DNA of 64,000 nt from Paralvinella palmiformis (taxonomy: Eukaryota > Annelida > Polychaeta > Terebellida > Alvinellidae): the NCBI GenBank assembly GCA_025642065.1, contig JAODUP010000356.1:447501-511500 (forward strand), in the 5' to 3' direction. Shown piece after piece: positions 20,991 through 33,140 of the stretch; the stretch's first letter is position 1, and each line of letters opens with the position of its first letter. A model generated the notes under the pieces. That model was not told the DNA's origin. It did not search any database and saw only the letters and a program-made list of their open reading frames with translations. The translations under genes were made by a program, and so were the position numbers.

Positions 20991-22224
20991 TTTTCTCTAG
21001 GTTAAAAGACATGTTTGGTATGTCAGGTAGAGTACTTGAATGGTTTAGATCCTATCTGGAACAACGCTCCCAGAGAGTGTCTGTTCATGGTATTTTATCT
21101 GACATTCAGTTTTTGTTATCTGGTGTACCACAGGGTTCAGTTCTTGGTCCTCTGGTTTTCACAATGTATACCCGTCCTCTTGGGATCATTGTGCAGCGAT
21201 ATGGGATTAAATATCACTTGTATGCTGATGACACACAGCTGTATATATCACTGGATCCTGACAATGAGTTAAATTTCTCCTCTTCCTTGAAGAATTTAGA
21301 ACATTGTATTGCCGATATCCGGCTATGGATGACTCAAAATCTTCTAAAACTAAATGATAATAAAACAAATATTTTATATTTGGCATCACCACATTGTGTT
21401 AAATCCCTAAAGACACCAGCATTACAGATGGGTGCATCTTCGATTACCCCTAATGGGTCAGTAAAAAATCTAGGGGTTATTTTTGACCAATGTATTAACA
21501 TGCATGAACATGTCACATCAGTATGCCGAGCTGCCTACTACCATCTTAAGAACATCCACTGTTTAAAAGCATTCTTGACACAAGAATCACTTTTAACTGT
21601 AGTTCATGCCTTTGTTACATCTCGTATAGACTATTGTAACTCCCTGTTATATGGCATATCTGATTATAACATTAATCGCCTTCAGCGAATTCAGAATAGT
21701 GCAGCTCGCATTGTAACAAATACTAGAAAATATGATCATATTACCCCAATTCTTCAAAAACTACATTGGCTACCTGTTAGACAGCGTATCCATTTTAAGA
21801 TTCTGTTAATAACTTATAAATCTATTAATGATATGGCACCAGAATACCTGTGTGAACTGGTTTCCATTAGAAAGTCATCCCGAAAACTCGGGTCATCCAG
21901 TCAGATACTATTGCAGGTGCCAGTGTCTCGGCTCAAGTCATATGGTGATTGTGCGTTTAGTGTTGCAGCCCCCAATTTGTGGAATAAGTTGCCGGCAAAT
22001 ATTAGAAATTCGTCGTCTCTTGGAAATTTTAAGTCTTCTAAAAACACACCTATTTAAGGTCGCTTTCACAGATAAATAATTATTATCTTTTAAATCATTA
22101 CAGGGTTTTTACAGACATTATTTGGGGTATTATTAAATTACATATTATTTGTACAGCGCCTTTGAATGGCTCCTGCTAGTAAGGGCGCTTTATTAAATAT
22201 ACATTATTATTATTATTATTATTA
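20991..22224 (+). mobile_element. 5'-truncated L2/CR1-like LINE with (ATT)n tail
   Basis: Homology opens abruptly near 20991 in the middle of the reverse transcriptase. It continues through the C-terminal region, a 3' UTR with TACAGCGCCTTTGAATGG and AAGGGCGCTTTATTAAATAT, and a terminal ATT microsatellite at 22203-22224. Abrupt 5' truncation and a short tandem tail are typical of target-primed L2-type insertions. This is the best-preserved LINE in the window. Confidence 0.88.
21011..22079 (+). pseudogene. LINE reverse transcriptase, C-terminal part, frameshifted
   Basis: The frame 21011-22057 encodes 348 residues of a non-LTR reverse transcriptase, which copies the element's RNA into DNA at the target. 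Motifs: LEWFRSYL (residues 9-16), GVPQGSVLGP (38-47), catalytic YADD (71-74), LNDNKTN (114-120), FVTSRIDYCNSLLYG (201-215), LHWLPVRQRI (251-260) and YGDCAFSVAAPNLWNKLP (311-328). The N-terminal fingers and all endonuclease sequence are missing. The usual ending FKSLLKTHLFKVAF is split: the main frame gives FKSSKNTPI and stops, while the next frame gives SLLKTHLFKVAFTDK to 22079. That indicates loss of one base near 22030-22036. The copy cannot be autonomous. Confidence 0.88.
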
Positions 22225-22346
22225 AGGCGGCTACATATTTCACCAACTGGCTTTGAGTACCAACAGTATTTATGTGATCCCAGTACCGATCCTTGTGGTG
22301 TCCTTGTTATCTAATGCTTCTGCAATGTGATGATATACCTTCCGGG

Positions 22347-22377
<31 letters not shown>

Positions 22378-22878
22378 CTTCTAAATAATCCGACGAAGAT
22401 TCCGACTAATCCGGAATCTGTCCTAATTTGGCACAAATAGGGAAATATCTGAAAAAGCTACATACCTCGTCATACTATTATTAACAAATGGAAGGTGACA
22501 GGTTCATATAAGTGTTTTGATCCGGGAAATTGTTAACCTTCCATTGTCGTCTGTGATCCCCCCCCAACCCCCCAAAAAAATAACACAAAAAAACCAACAA
22601 CAGATTAATGTTCGTGTGTAAAGAGATCATCAAGAGGGCGGGCGGTAAATGACACCAGATTTTATTTTGATATTAGCCGCGAGGATAATTAATGGCCAAC
22701 TAAAGATAAGATCAAGGGGCGAGTCACTGTGAGTACAACTGATGTGTTTATATTGATCGTGTATGAAGAGTGCTTGATCGGGATTAATTAATCGTACTGG
22801 TAAGTCACATGAATGATTCTAGATCAACAAATGAACGTCATTATGAGGAGATAAAGTCATAATTGAAGCGATACTCAC

Positions 22879-22879
<1 letters not shown>
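22225..22879. other. Unique sequence, no gene seen
   Basis: GA run at 22348-22372 and a C/A-rich patch near 22557; otherwise nothing recognised. Confidence 0.5.

Positions 22880-22930
<51 letters not shown>
22880..22930. repeat. (TA)n microsatellite
   Basis: About 51 bases of TA, directly before R4 copy 1. Confidence 0.98.
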
Positions 22931-22932
<2 letters not shown>

Positions 22933-23040
22933 TGGATCATTCGACCTATCGTGTATACAGAAGTGGCCATGAAACAACGATGGTTCACATTTCAGACAGT
23001 ATCATGTTACAGGAGTGAGTGAGTGAGTAAGTGGGTGAGT
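22931..23040 (+). repeat. Repeat R4, copy 1, with GTGA tail
   Basis: GTGGATCATTCGACCTA, CAGAAGTGGCC, GAAACAACGATGGTTCACAT, CAGTATCATGTTACAGGAG then GAGTGAGTGAG. The CAGAAGTGGCC-GAAAC part resembles the 3' end of SINE-1. It is repeated at 24118-24215 in the same orientation. Confidence 0.8.
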
Positions 23041-23200
23041 TCTTTGTTTAAACTCCGCACCGGTCATGCCTGAGACATGTGGGGGAGGGCCAACTCCCCG
23101 AGGAAACATCCCGCAAATGCAGGCACGATTCGGATTCGAACCTCTAACCCAAGGTTTTGTTCGTGCAACATTCATAGTCTACCATTTAGAAATAGCATCC
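23041..23200 (-). mobile_element. SINE-2 copy
   Basis: Plus strand: TTTGTTTAAACTCC, GGTCATGCCTGAGACATGTG, GGAAACATCCCGCAAATGC, GGATTCGAACCTCTAACCC. The (GTGA) run just left is its tail in inverted view. The tRNA-like head at the right is diverged. Confidence 0.75.
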
Positions 23201-23330
23201 CTCTCCAACGAATTATGGAGGATGTAAGTACTTAATGGCTTTTTGGATCCTGAGTGAGATCCCGAAAGTATGTTCGTCTGTTATAAAGGTATCCAGTGGC
23301 GTGTTTAATCTGAACGGTTTGTTTATTTTC

Positions 23331-23503
23331 CGAGATAATCACACCTGAGACGTATGACCGAAGGGCTGCAGGCCCTCCCCCATCCCCCAACTCCCATCTG
23401 ACACCCCCTCCCGCGACAGCCGCCTTAAGGTAACTTGAGCCGATTTCGACTCTCTAACCGGGAGGTTCACATTGCAATGTGCTCCGAACTCTCGGATAAC
23501 ACA
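23331..23503 (-). mobile_element. SINE-2 copy, diverged
   Basis: Plus strand: GATAATCACACCTGAGACGT, a C-rich body, GATTTCGACTCTCTAACCGG and GGTTCACATTGCAATGTGCTC. Same orientation as, and about 300 bp from, the preceding copy. Confidence 0.6.
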
Positions 23504-23608
23504 AAAAGCCATCGGAAATTGGACTTGACTGAGTGATAGGGAATACCGTATTCCTGTGATTTATCAATGTTGTATTATGGTATATTTCGTGGATAATCTA
23601 TTAGTGCA

Positions 23609-23697
23609 ATGATGATGATGATGCTGATGATGCTGATGATGCTGATGATGATGATGAAAATTATGATTATGATGATGATGATAATGATGATGATGAT
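23609..23697. repeat. GAT / GCT trinucleotide array
   Basis: GATGAT units with regular GCT interruptions. Confidence 0.93.
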
Positions 23698-24117
23698 ACA
23701 TTGACGCTCAAGACTTGAAGGTTCGTGATAACACTTAAAGTATGCGTTATCTGTGCTTTAGGTGTGTATGATGTGAATTAAATCCCTTGATGTGTCAAAG
23801 CCATCGGATTTCTGTTCAAATACTATTCTCTTGTCAACCTGCTACATGGATATACATATATATTGACTAATTGGAGAAGAAAGAACATCCGTAGTCCGAC
23901 ATATTCTCGCGTGACCTTAGGTTGTCGGATAATCCACACACACGCACACACGCACACACAGTGTGCCTGCCTATCCCCGAAATCGCTTAAATGACCTGTC
24001 CAGTTATTCAATAAAATCAGGTAATTGAAGACGGAAGTATCACTATCCGTGTTACGATCCTGCTATCTGGATTCGTTATTATAGGCATCACTAAAGCGAG
24101 ACTCATTCCTATATAGG

Positions 24118-24215
24118 TGGATCATTCGACCTACTGTATACACAGAAGTGGTCTTGAAACAACGATAGTTCACATTTAAGACAGTATCATGTTACAGGAG
24201 TGAGTGAGTGAGTGA
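24118..24215 (+). repeat. Repeat R4, copy 2
   Basis: GTGGATCATTCGACCTA, AGAAGTGGTCTTGAAACAA, TATCATGTTACAGGAG then GAGTGAGTGAG. About 1.19 kb from copy 1; the GTGA tail here runs into a long array. Confidence 0.8.
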
Positions 24216-24452
24216 TTGAGTGAGTGAGTAATTGAGTGCGGTGATTCGGTTAGTGAGTTAAGCGAATGAGAAGTGAATGAGTGATAGAGTGAGATAGTGC
24301 GGTGATTAGGTGAGTGAGTGAGATAGTGCGGTGATTAGGTGAGTGAGTGAGATAGTGCGGTGAGTGAGTGAGTGAGTGAGTGAGTGAGTGAGTGAGTGAG
24401 TGAGTGAGTGAGTGAGTGAGTGAGTGAGTGAGTGAGTGAGTGAGTGAGTGAG
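24216..24452. repeat. GTGA satellite with higher-order unit
   Basis: Starts with an irregular leader (GTGCGGTGATTCGG, GAATGAGAAGTGAATGAG). Then come repeats of GATAGTGCGGTGATTAGGTG alternating with GTGA runs, then pure GTGA. The leader recurs almost unchanged at 60817-60905. The long Thr-His-Ser-Leu frame on the minus strand is an artefact. Confidence 0.93.
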
Positions 24453-24750
24453 TGATGTTTAGATCTCGGCCGAATATTTTCTGAGATGCGTACTCGACGG
24501 CAAATCGTGCAGCCGAATACAACGACTGATCCAGTTTATTCACCTGGATCCGTACAGGCGAAACAGGAAATAATTCTGACCGATCTGCGGCAGTGATGTC
24601 TGAATCATCGGCAGACTTGGAACCTGTCCGGACATCAACACAATGATCTGAACGATGAGTAGCGCTTGGATCACCTGATCTACGCCGATTGGTATCTTGA
24701 GGACAGCGTCCACACGTTGACCTTAGATTTGGGATCGACATAAGTTTCAC
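24453..24750 (-). other. Unrecognised minus frame outside the array
   Basis: About 98 codons of mixed composition read into the GTGA array (for example SPVRIQVNKLDQSLYSAARF). No motif, homology or splice context I can support. Listed because it is longer than most chance frames here. Confidence 0.15.
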
Positions 24751-25059
24751 GATCGGAACCCATCTATCTGTTCGTCAATAATTCAGGCCATTGAAGGCTT
24801 CTGTTCGGAGCAAATGGATACTGGAAGGCTTCTAATACTGAAGGGTGGCTCTATTTGTTTTATTTGTTTTGAACCTGCACCAATTTGATGCCAAAAAAAA
24901 ACCCCAACCCAACGGTACTAAACTTTGTTGTCTGTTTGAACTTTGACTTGACCGTGGTGATATTTGTCCAGAAATCAGATCCACATATTGGTTCCTCGAG
25001 CTCTGTTATCACCTGTAACTCATAAATTATTAACCGTTGCCACTCCGGACGATGACCAC

Positions 25060-25655
25060 AGCTATACGCCCTAATACTCAATACAGCCAGCCTCATTACT
25101 CAATACAGCCAGCCTCAATACTCAATACAGCCAGCATCAATACTCAACAGAGGCAGCCTCGATACTCAACAGAGGCAGCCTCAATACTCAACAGAGGCAG
25201 CCTCAATACTCAACAGAGGCAGACACAATAATCAACAGAGACAGGCGTAATACTCAATACAGCCAGCCTCAATACTCAATACAGCCAGCCTCAATACTCA
25301 ATACAGCCAGCCTCAATACTCAATACAACCGGCTTCAATACTCAATACAGTCATCCTCAAAACTCAACACAGCGAGCCTCAATACTCAACACAGCCAGCC
25401 TCAATACTCAATACAGCCAGCCTCAATACTCAATACAGCCAGCCTCAATACTCAATACAGCCAGCCTCAATACTCAACACAACCGGCTTCAATACTCAAT
25501 ACAGTCATCCTCAAAACTCAACACAGCGAGCCTCAATACTCAACACAGCCAGCCTCAATACTCAATACAGCCAGCCTCAATACTCAACACAGCCAGCCTC
25601 AATATTCAACACAGCCAGCCTCAATACTCAACACAGCCAGCCTCAATACCGTGAC
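25060..25655. repeat. 22-bp minisatellite with 154-bp higher-order repeat
   Basis: About 27 units near CCAGCCTCAATACTCAATAC plus AG. Variant units ACCGGCTTCAATACT, TCATCCTCAAAACTC and GCGAGCCTCAATACT occur in that order at 25327 and again at 25481, exactly 154 bases (seven units) apart. Confidence 0.95.
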
Positions 25656-25659
25656 AAGG

Positions 25660-26535
25660 TACGCCAAAATCCACTTGTAGCCGAACTGTGACATGGATTA
25701 CATATTGACAGTGGGATCCGTCTAATCCCGAGATGAGATCTGTTTCGTGATAACACGCCACACAACCACTCCATTTGTTGTTGGTCCGCCCTCCCCCCCC
25801 CCCTTTATTCTTTGGTTTGACATCGTTCCAAACAAAGACGTGAAGAGTTCCACGACATCGGTACTGATGTCGGTGTATGTGTACATCATGTCTCTTCAAT
25901 CACGTGGTCACGCCCACCATAGCCCCGCATTGTTGTCGCCATAATAGCTTGTGTATACAGCGCCATATACAATCGGGGTCAAAGGCTTAGCTGCAATATG
26001 TGCGCGATTTATGACGTCAGCTGTATGTGTGCCGATTTTTTCACGTTATATACGGGAAGATCTGTAATAACGCTTGTGCTTCACTCCTCCCTCCCCCCGC
26101 GTCATCTTTTACAAACTTCTTAATTAAGTTGTTGTGGTTAATTTTACGTTTGCTAATAAAGTGAAAATAGAATAAACCGTATTCATGTTTGTGGGTCAAT
26201 AATTATGTCTTATTGTGACAGACCAATCAAAGCGGACGACACTAAGTGAGATGGTACTAAATAAGCCAATTAAAACGCGTGTGACATATTGCTCGAAATA
26301 GCTGGCAGTTGTATATAACAAAAGTTAGCTGAATGATGTGGCCCATAGCTGTCCTATTTAGCAAAAAACATATTTTAATTAAGTTCCTAATGAATGACGC
26401 AAAGGCTTCCTGGTCAGTCACCTAAATATCACCCCCCCCCCCAACCCCAAAACAACAACAACACAAGTTATTTTAATGAACCGGGACTTGAAATAGCTTC
26501 AACGGGAATTCACTGAATATTGCTGTATTTGTTTT
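25660..26535. other. Unique sequence, no gene seen
   Basis: Poly-C runs near 25793 and 26432. Short frames on both strands lack motifs. Confidence 0.45.
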
Positions 26536-26537
26536 TT

Positions 26538-26673
26538 TGGTCTAACTGGTAGCGCGTTGGATCACACATCACTAGCACCCAAGTTCGAATCTCGGTATGG
26601 GCATATCTGAAGGGTGTTTTGACTTCGCTTTATTACCTTCGGAGGTCGCTCGGCCCATTTAGCCTACCATGTA
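26538..26673 (+). mobile_element. SINE-1 copy, 3'-truncated
   Basis: GGTCTAACTGGTAGCGCGTTGG head, AGTTCGAATCTCGG box B, then GGTCGCTCGGCCCATTTAGC and CTACCATGTAC. CATCTTT before GACTTCG has been lost. A second tRNA-like GATTCCCAGCC lies near 26770. Confidence 0.82.
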
Positions 26674-26859
26674 CGCTCATCAATACATATCTGATATTAT
26701 CGAGCACATCATAGGATATCTGACATGACAGAGCACATTTGGATGGAAATCTTCAGGTTTCCAAATTCGATTCCCAGCCATACCTGCGTAGGTGTGCTGT
26801 TTTCATTGAATGTTGGCTCTGGACCATATATTTCAGGTGTTACTAGTCTGATGTCTAAG

Positions 26860-27190
26860 CAAATCATTCGCTGAACTTATAGAGCACATTATAGTCTAGC
26901 CGTATATTACAGAGCATATTATGAACGTTCTTACTTTAGAGAGTACATTGTGGACCTTCTTCCTTTACAGAACACATTATTGACTTTCTTCCTTTACATA
27001 GCGCATTGTAGACTTTCTTACTTTACAGAGCACATTATGAACTTTCGTCCCTTATAGAGCACCTTCTGGCATTTCTTCCCTCACAGAGCACACTAGGGAC
27101 TTCTTCCTTCACAGAACAGATCACGGACTATCTAACATTACCTAACATATTATGACATCTAACATTCCATGGCACATTATAGCCCTTGAG
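26860..27190. repeat. Degenerate minisatellite of about 28-30 bp
   Basis: About ten units around CAGAGCACATTATGGACTTT plus CTTCCTTTA, with many point changes and variable length. Confidence 0.78.
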
Positions 27191-27252
27191 AGGGACCTTT
27201 TCTTAATGTATCACGTGATAAAGTGTATAAACAAACCATTTATGTAAATACT

Positions 27253-27255
<3 letters not shown>

Positions 27256-27322
<67 letters not shown>
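27256..27322. repeat. (TA)n microsatellite, about 67 bp
   Basis: One of the longest TA arrays in the window. Confidence 0.98.
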
Positions 27323-27323
<1 letters not shown>

Positions 27324-27506
27324 TCGAATAAGTCCATGTTGCTCATCTTGAGCATGGACTACATAACTGGATAACTGTGCCATCTTAGTTTGCGTGTTTC
27401 TGTGTTGCATAAAAAAAGTCCAACAACTTACTTGTTTTGTCTGTGTCAGCCAGAGTCTGTTGTATTTATATATTTAATTGTGGTCATACTAGGCCTAGCA
27501 TAGAAG

Positions 27507-27510
<4 letters not shown>

Positions 27511-27557
<47 letters not shown>

Positions 27558-27620
27558 TGTTACTGTGGCTATTATTATTATTGTTGTTGTTGTTGTTATT
27601 GTTGTTATGGTGGTGGTGAT
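27511..27620. repeat. (TA)n (GT)n and (TTG/TTA)n array
   Basis: TA to 27537, GT to 27559, then TTA and TTG units. Confidence 0.95.
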
Positions 27621-27639
27621 GGTTGCTGTATGTGTATGG

Positions 27640-29130
27640 TTGTGTATGTTTCTATACAAGTGAGAGATTGACAATACGTGTTTCTGGGTAGACTTATCAG
27701 TTCATAGTTGTTTCCTCTTTCACCGTCTCAACACATTTTCGCACTGCGACTTCATCCTTCAGATTTGTCGCCATATTTGCTCCCCCCCTCCCTTTTTGAT
27801 GTTTTCAGACAAGGGTATCTCCCGTAAGATTGGTTTACTGCGATGATGCCTTCAAACATCGAGCTTATTGTGGATTATCTCGTCTTTTGTCATCGATCTG
27901 GTGTCGTGATGCTACGGCCGGATGTCCCCTCTAGTCTATCTGTTTGTGGCGTCTCGGTGCGGGCTTTCTGCGATATTAATTATCCGATTACGGCGCTTTA
28001 CTTTGAAATGTTTTATCAGTTCTGTCCATTTCCTGTTATGATGACAACAACTCGGTATTCAGCATTCGTATTCAGAACGTCTATTCAGCGTTGCTATTCG
28101 AATACATACGAATTTAAATGTTCCGTCATCGTATTTGGGTCCAAATAGTTTGATGGAAGGGTGAACATTTTCATATTTGTAAATAATTACGTACAATCCA
28201 AAATATTCAAATTATACACAAGTTCTCGAATAATTTCAACTATTATAAAAACAAATACTTCAGTAATTAACTGGTGATAATTTCAAGTGTCCTCCATTCA
28301 AGCAATTCAGTTGATACATTATTGCAGTAGATGTATTCTTGCGTCAATTACTGCACAGGGCTAATTACAGATGGGGTACCTTTAGAAGTATTATCAATCG
28401 TGACATATAAGTACATAAACATTACTCAAAAATTACCTCATCTTAAGATATTTTCCACGATGTACTATCCAGTAACGTTGATTAAAATGGTGTTGACGTC
28501 GAATGTGTGCTCTTCGCCACTAATAAGTAATCGTGTTTTCTGTGCAGTCTATTTCTATGTGTTTTGTTCGACTTTTTAATGGTGCTTCACGGCCCAGTCT
28601 TATGTGTTTTTCATAGGTTGAATGGTCCAAACGATAAACAACAGTAAGAAACCAATCACGTCAGAATGTAGGCGAATCCACGACTTAAAAGATTTGTCTA
28701 CCGCACTATTAATTCGGCAAATTTGAATCACTACTTTACACATTTTGTTAACCTTTATGAAAGCTGGCGGGTGAAATATAAAATAGTACTTTGTAGAGAG
28801 TTAATGCATAAATTATATTCAATAGTTAGTTGTTTTCGTGGTCATGACTCCTTACCGTTGGTCACATTTTGGACGCTAGGTGTCGCCCACGAATTCATTT
28901 TTTCACGTCAATATGAACCTAGAAGCCAGCCGAAGTTGTATTGTTTACATAACGCTATTGTTGGTCGTATTTTGTCCCATGTAAAGCTTTATCGATATTA
29001 GCTAAATGCTGCTGGTCCGTGTAATATTAGGCCTTTGACCTTAATCGAAGCGGAATCTTTGTGAAGCATTCCCCAATATAAGCAACAAAACTAAAGGTCA
29101 CAGGTTAAAGGTTAAAAATAAAGTAACTGG
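27640..29130. other. AT-rich unique sequence with unrecognised frames
   Basis: Plus frames of 101 (27843-28148), 82 (28331-28579) and 92 codons (28723-29001) follow one another without motifs, shared composition or clear splice sites. Treated as chance frames. Confidence 0.35.
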
Positions 29131-29132
29131 TG

Positions 29133-29710
<578 letters not shown>

Positions 29711-29782
29711 TACGAATAACTGAATAAAGTCTTATTATATAAAGAATGGTTCCTACTGGAATGGGCGAGATTTCATGAAACA

Positions 29783-29816
29783 GTTATTATTATTACTATT
29801 ATTATTATTATTATTA
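29783..29816. repeat. (ATT)n microsatellite
   Basis: Short ATT run. Confidence 0.93.
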
Positions 29817-29876
29817 AAAATATCTAAAAGAAATATCTCCTCCAATGAACAGCTGCTGGTAAACTATTTCCTTCAA

Positions 29877-30665
29877 CCATGACTAACATATGATGGTTCG
29901 TCTATTATGACTAACATCTGTTGATTCATGTACCATGACTAACATTTGATGTTTCATGTCGCATGGCCAACTTCTGATGGTTCATCTACCATTACTAACA
30001 TCTGCTGGTTCACGTACCATCACCAACATCTGACGGTTCATCTACCTTTACTAACATCTACTGGTTCATGTAATATTACTAACAACAAATGGTTCATGTA
30101 CCATGACTAACAACAGATGGTTCATGTACCATGACTAACATCTGAAGGTTCCTGTACCTTGAATAATACCTGATGATTTATGTATCATGACTAACATCTG
30201 ATGGATCGTGTACCATGACTAATAGCTGATGGTTCGCGTACTATGAGTAACATCTGATGGTTCATGTATCATGACTAATATCTGATGGTTCATGTTTTTA
30301 TCTAGTAGCTGATGATTCATGTCCCTTATGTAGTGCTGATGATTCATGTCCCTTATCTAGTAGCTGATGATTCATGTCCCTTATCTAGTAGCTGAGGATT
30401 CATGTACCATGACTAACATCTGATGGTTCATGTATCATGACTAACATCTGATGGTTCATGTTTTTATCTAGTAGCTGATGATTCATGTCCCTTATCTAGT
30501 AGCTGATGATTCATATCCCTTATCTAGTAGCTGATGATTCATATCCCTTATCTAGTAGCTGATGATTCATGTCCCTTATCTAGTAGCTGATGATTCATGT
30601 CCCTTATCTAGTAGCTGAGGATTCATGTACCATGACTAACATCTGATGGTTCATGTACCTTGACG
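29877..30665. repeat. 27/28-bp minisatellite of two unit types
   Basis: Type A (CATGACTAACATCTGATGGT) and type B (TATCTAGTAGCTGATGATTC) units share the TGATG-TTCATGT core. Order is A-block, B-block (about 30293-30390), two A units, B-block (about 30458-30612), then A again. Repeated junctions indicate segmental duplication inside the array. Confidence 0.93.
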
Positions 30666-30669
30666 GTGT

Positions 30670-31630
30670 CCGAAACGAGATGAAAACATCAACAAATAGT
30701 GATCGACACCTTCACCCTAGTATCTCAAGGTTATAGCCTAGTACAGAATGGAACCTCATCGACAAACTTAACATCTTCTAGAAATCTGGGAAACTTCTCT
30801 CCAAGTTGTTGTTATTCCTCATCCATTGACGATATACATACCTTTTATCATATTGGTATTAATTTTGGTAAGATATTTTTATGAGGTTTATCTACATTGG
30901 GCAATAGTTTATAATTCGACATATAATAGTAACATTTTTACATTGTCTCCCTAGTACACTTGATTTATTTAAGGATAATGCTATAAACTATGTTATATAG
31001 AAGAGAATTATATAGACGAATTCATTCATTCATTTTAAGCCAAGTCACCTATCCATCTTAATTATATCAAAAATCGAATCACTAGTGCAATAGGTGAAAT
31101 GTCAGTTCTAAAGTATTTCCGATTTTTTACGGATAAAGTTCTTTTTGAACTTGTCTTATTTATTTTATTCCTAGTTGTAACCATTTTTTAGCGAACAAGG
31201 AATGGGATATTGGTGATTGCTGACTGACGTTCTAAATTGACCTCTGAACCTTAACCTATTCCCTTGCATCTATCTTCAAGATTTTCCCGTTAGTTTCGCA
31301 TCATTGACCTGGTTCTCTGTTGTTGAAGAGTATTCGATGTCACACCATAGATAAATGGCCATAACGGCACCTGTCGGTAGTTCGTCAGTGGGTTAGTTCG
31401 GTAGAAGATCTCCTTCAGCGAGTTAAGAAATGTTTAGTATTGACTTTGTCTGATGTTTTTGTTGTTGTTGTTGTTGTTGTTGTTGTGACATCGGCTGACG
31501 AGTACACAAACTTGCCGATGAATGGCAAAGCTGTTTAAACAAAAGTAGGTATCAGTAGATAAACAAACCTGAACTACAATAACATACAGATATACAGACA
31601 CACAGTTGGTGAATCAGTGAGCCAGTAAAA

Positions 31631-31631
<1 letters not shown>
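30670..31631. other. AT-rich unique sequence, no gene seen
   Basis: Contains (GTT)n at 31459-31485. A 61-codon frame at 30699 has no motif. Confidence 0.5.
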
Positions 31632-31674
<43 letters not shown>

Positions 31675-31679
31675 ATGTA

Positions 31680-31714
<35 letters not shown>
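31632..31714. repeat. (TGTC)n microsatellite
   Basis: About 83 bases of TGTC with one TGTA interruption. Confidence 0.97.
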
Positions 31715-31778
31715 ATGCTTCTTCTCTAGCTATCTATGTACTGCTCTTTATCTCCTTAATATATCTGGAACGGGGTAG

Positions 31779-31782
<4 letters not shown>

Positions 31783-31856
<74 letters not shown>

Positions 31857-31918
31857 GTGCGTGCGTGCGTGCGTGTGTGCGTGCGAGCGTGCGTGCGAGC
31901 GTGCGTGCGTGCGTGCGT
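31783..31918. repeat. (TA)n (TA)n (GTGC)n compound array
   Basis: Two TA arrays split by GATAGG, then a GTGC/GCGA array. Confidence 0.95.
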
Positions 31919-31919
31919 A

Positions 31920-32528
31920 CTTTCAGGTATACCGGCTTGGATTACGTTTCCGTATCAAAAGATCAACTTCTTGACGTAACGGGCACGTGACTAAACGTCA
32001 CGTGACAACAGCATCTTCATCAAGCCGTGGATGGTGCCATTTTGAAACAATTTTTTTTCGAAAACAGCAACACGAACAAGAAAATATATGGAAAGCCATT
32101 AGGGCAATCAGTCGCTGCACACGGGCTAGGTGATTACATTACTAGATGTAGGCATCCAGCAGCGTTTTATTAGACGGCAGATCAAAGTCGTCTGATGGTA
32201 TATTAAGTTAGGCTGGTAATTATGTTAACTATTACTTGTTTTTTGTTTGCTACACAATGTAATTTAGGTAGGGCCAGTTAGGTGTATTAACGATTCTGGA
32301 GCATAAGATTATTGTGGCTGATTAGATAACTTGTGGAAAACAGCTGCTTGACGAAATGTGTATTACAACAGACTAGTACTACCACTACTACTACTACTAC
32401 TACTACTAATAATAATAATAATAATTTTAGCAATATTGAGATCAACCTCCTACATTAATTCGAAATACAAATGATTACCGAGGGTTTTTTTTAATACAGC
32501 TTGTTTGCAAAGTTTGGTGTGTGTGTGC

Positions 32529-32567
<39 letters not shown>

Positions 32568-32590
32568 TGCGTGAGTTTGATTTTTAGAAT
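31920..32590. other. Unique sequence with (ACT)n (AAT)n and (GT)n
   Basis: ACT then AAT runs at 32383-32424 and GT at 32520-32560. No gene seen. Confidence 0.5.
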
Positions 32591-32599
32591 CTAATGTTT

Positions 32600-32829
32600 C
32601 ATCCGGCTATACGTGAATATGTTTATATTGAATATGTGTGTATTTGAATATGTGTGTATGTGACTACGTGCGTATGTAAATATGTTTGTATGCGAATATT
32701 TTGTATGTGGTTAAGTGTGTATGTAAATATGTATGTAAGCGAATTTGTGTGCATGTCAAAATGTGTGTTTGTAAAAATGTGTATATGTGAATATGGGTGT
32801 ATGTATATTTGTGTATATATGTATTTGTG
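32600..32829. repeat. Degenerate 16-bp minisatellite TATGTGAATATGTGTG
   Basis: About 14 diverged units. Similar GTATTTGTGTG sequence resumes at 33408, on the far side of the foldback element, so the element appears to interrupt this array. Confidence 0.8.
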
Positions 32830-33100
32830 GATCCAGGACAAAACCCCATTGGAACAAAACCCCATCGGACAAAACCCCATCAGACAAACCCCACTCGGAC
32901 AAAACCCCACTCACTAATACACATTTCGGACATAACCCCACTCTTAAATTAATATTTAATAAATGTTGTTTTATTAGGCCTTTGATGATGTTAATTGATT
33001 GATTAATTAATTAATACTGTCCCCCTTTACTATATACAACATTTATATAGCACTCTCTATAATATTGTACAACATGTTCAAAGGCGTTACATAAAATAAA

Positions 33101-33140
<40 letters not shown>

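Noticed and set aside
25060..25655. CRISPR-like regular spacing
   Set aside because: Units are contiguous with no unique spacers; animal minisatellite.
27843..29001. Three successive plus frames of 82-101 codons as a multi-exon gene
   Set aside because: No shared composition, splice consensus or recognised motif; expected by chance in this length.
29877..30665. CRISPR-like array of 27/28-bp units
   Set aside because: No spacers; units vary by point changes as in a minisatellite, and the genome context is eukaryotic.
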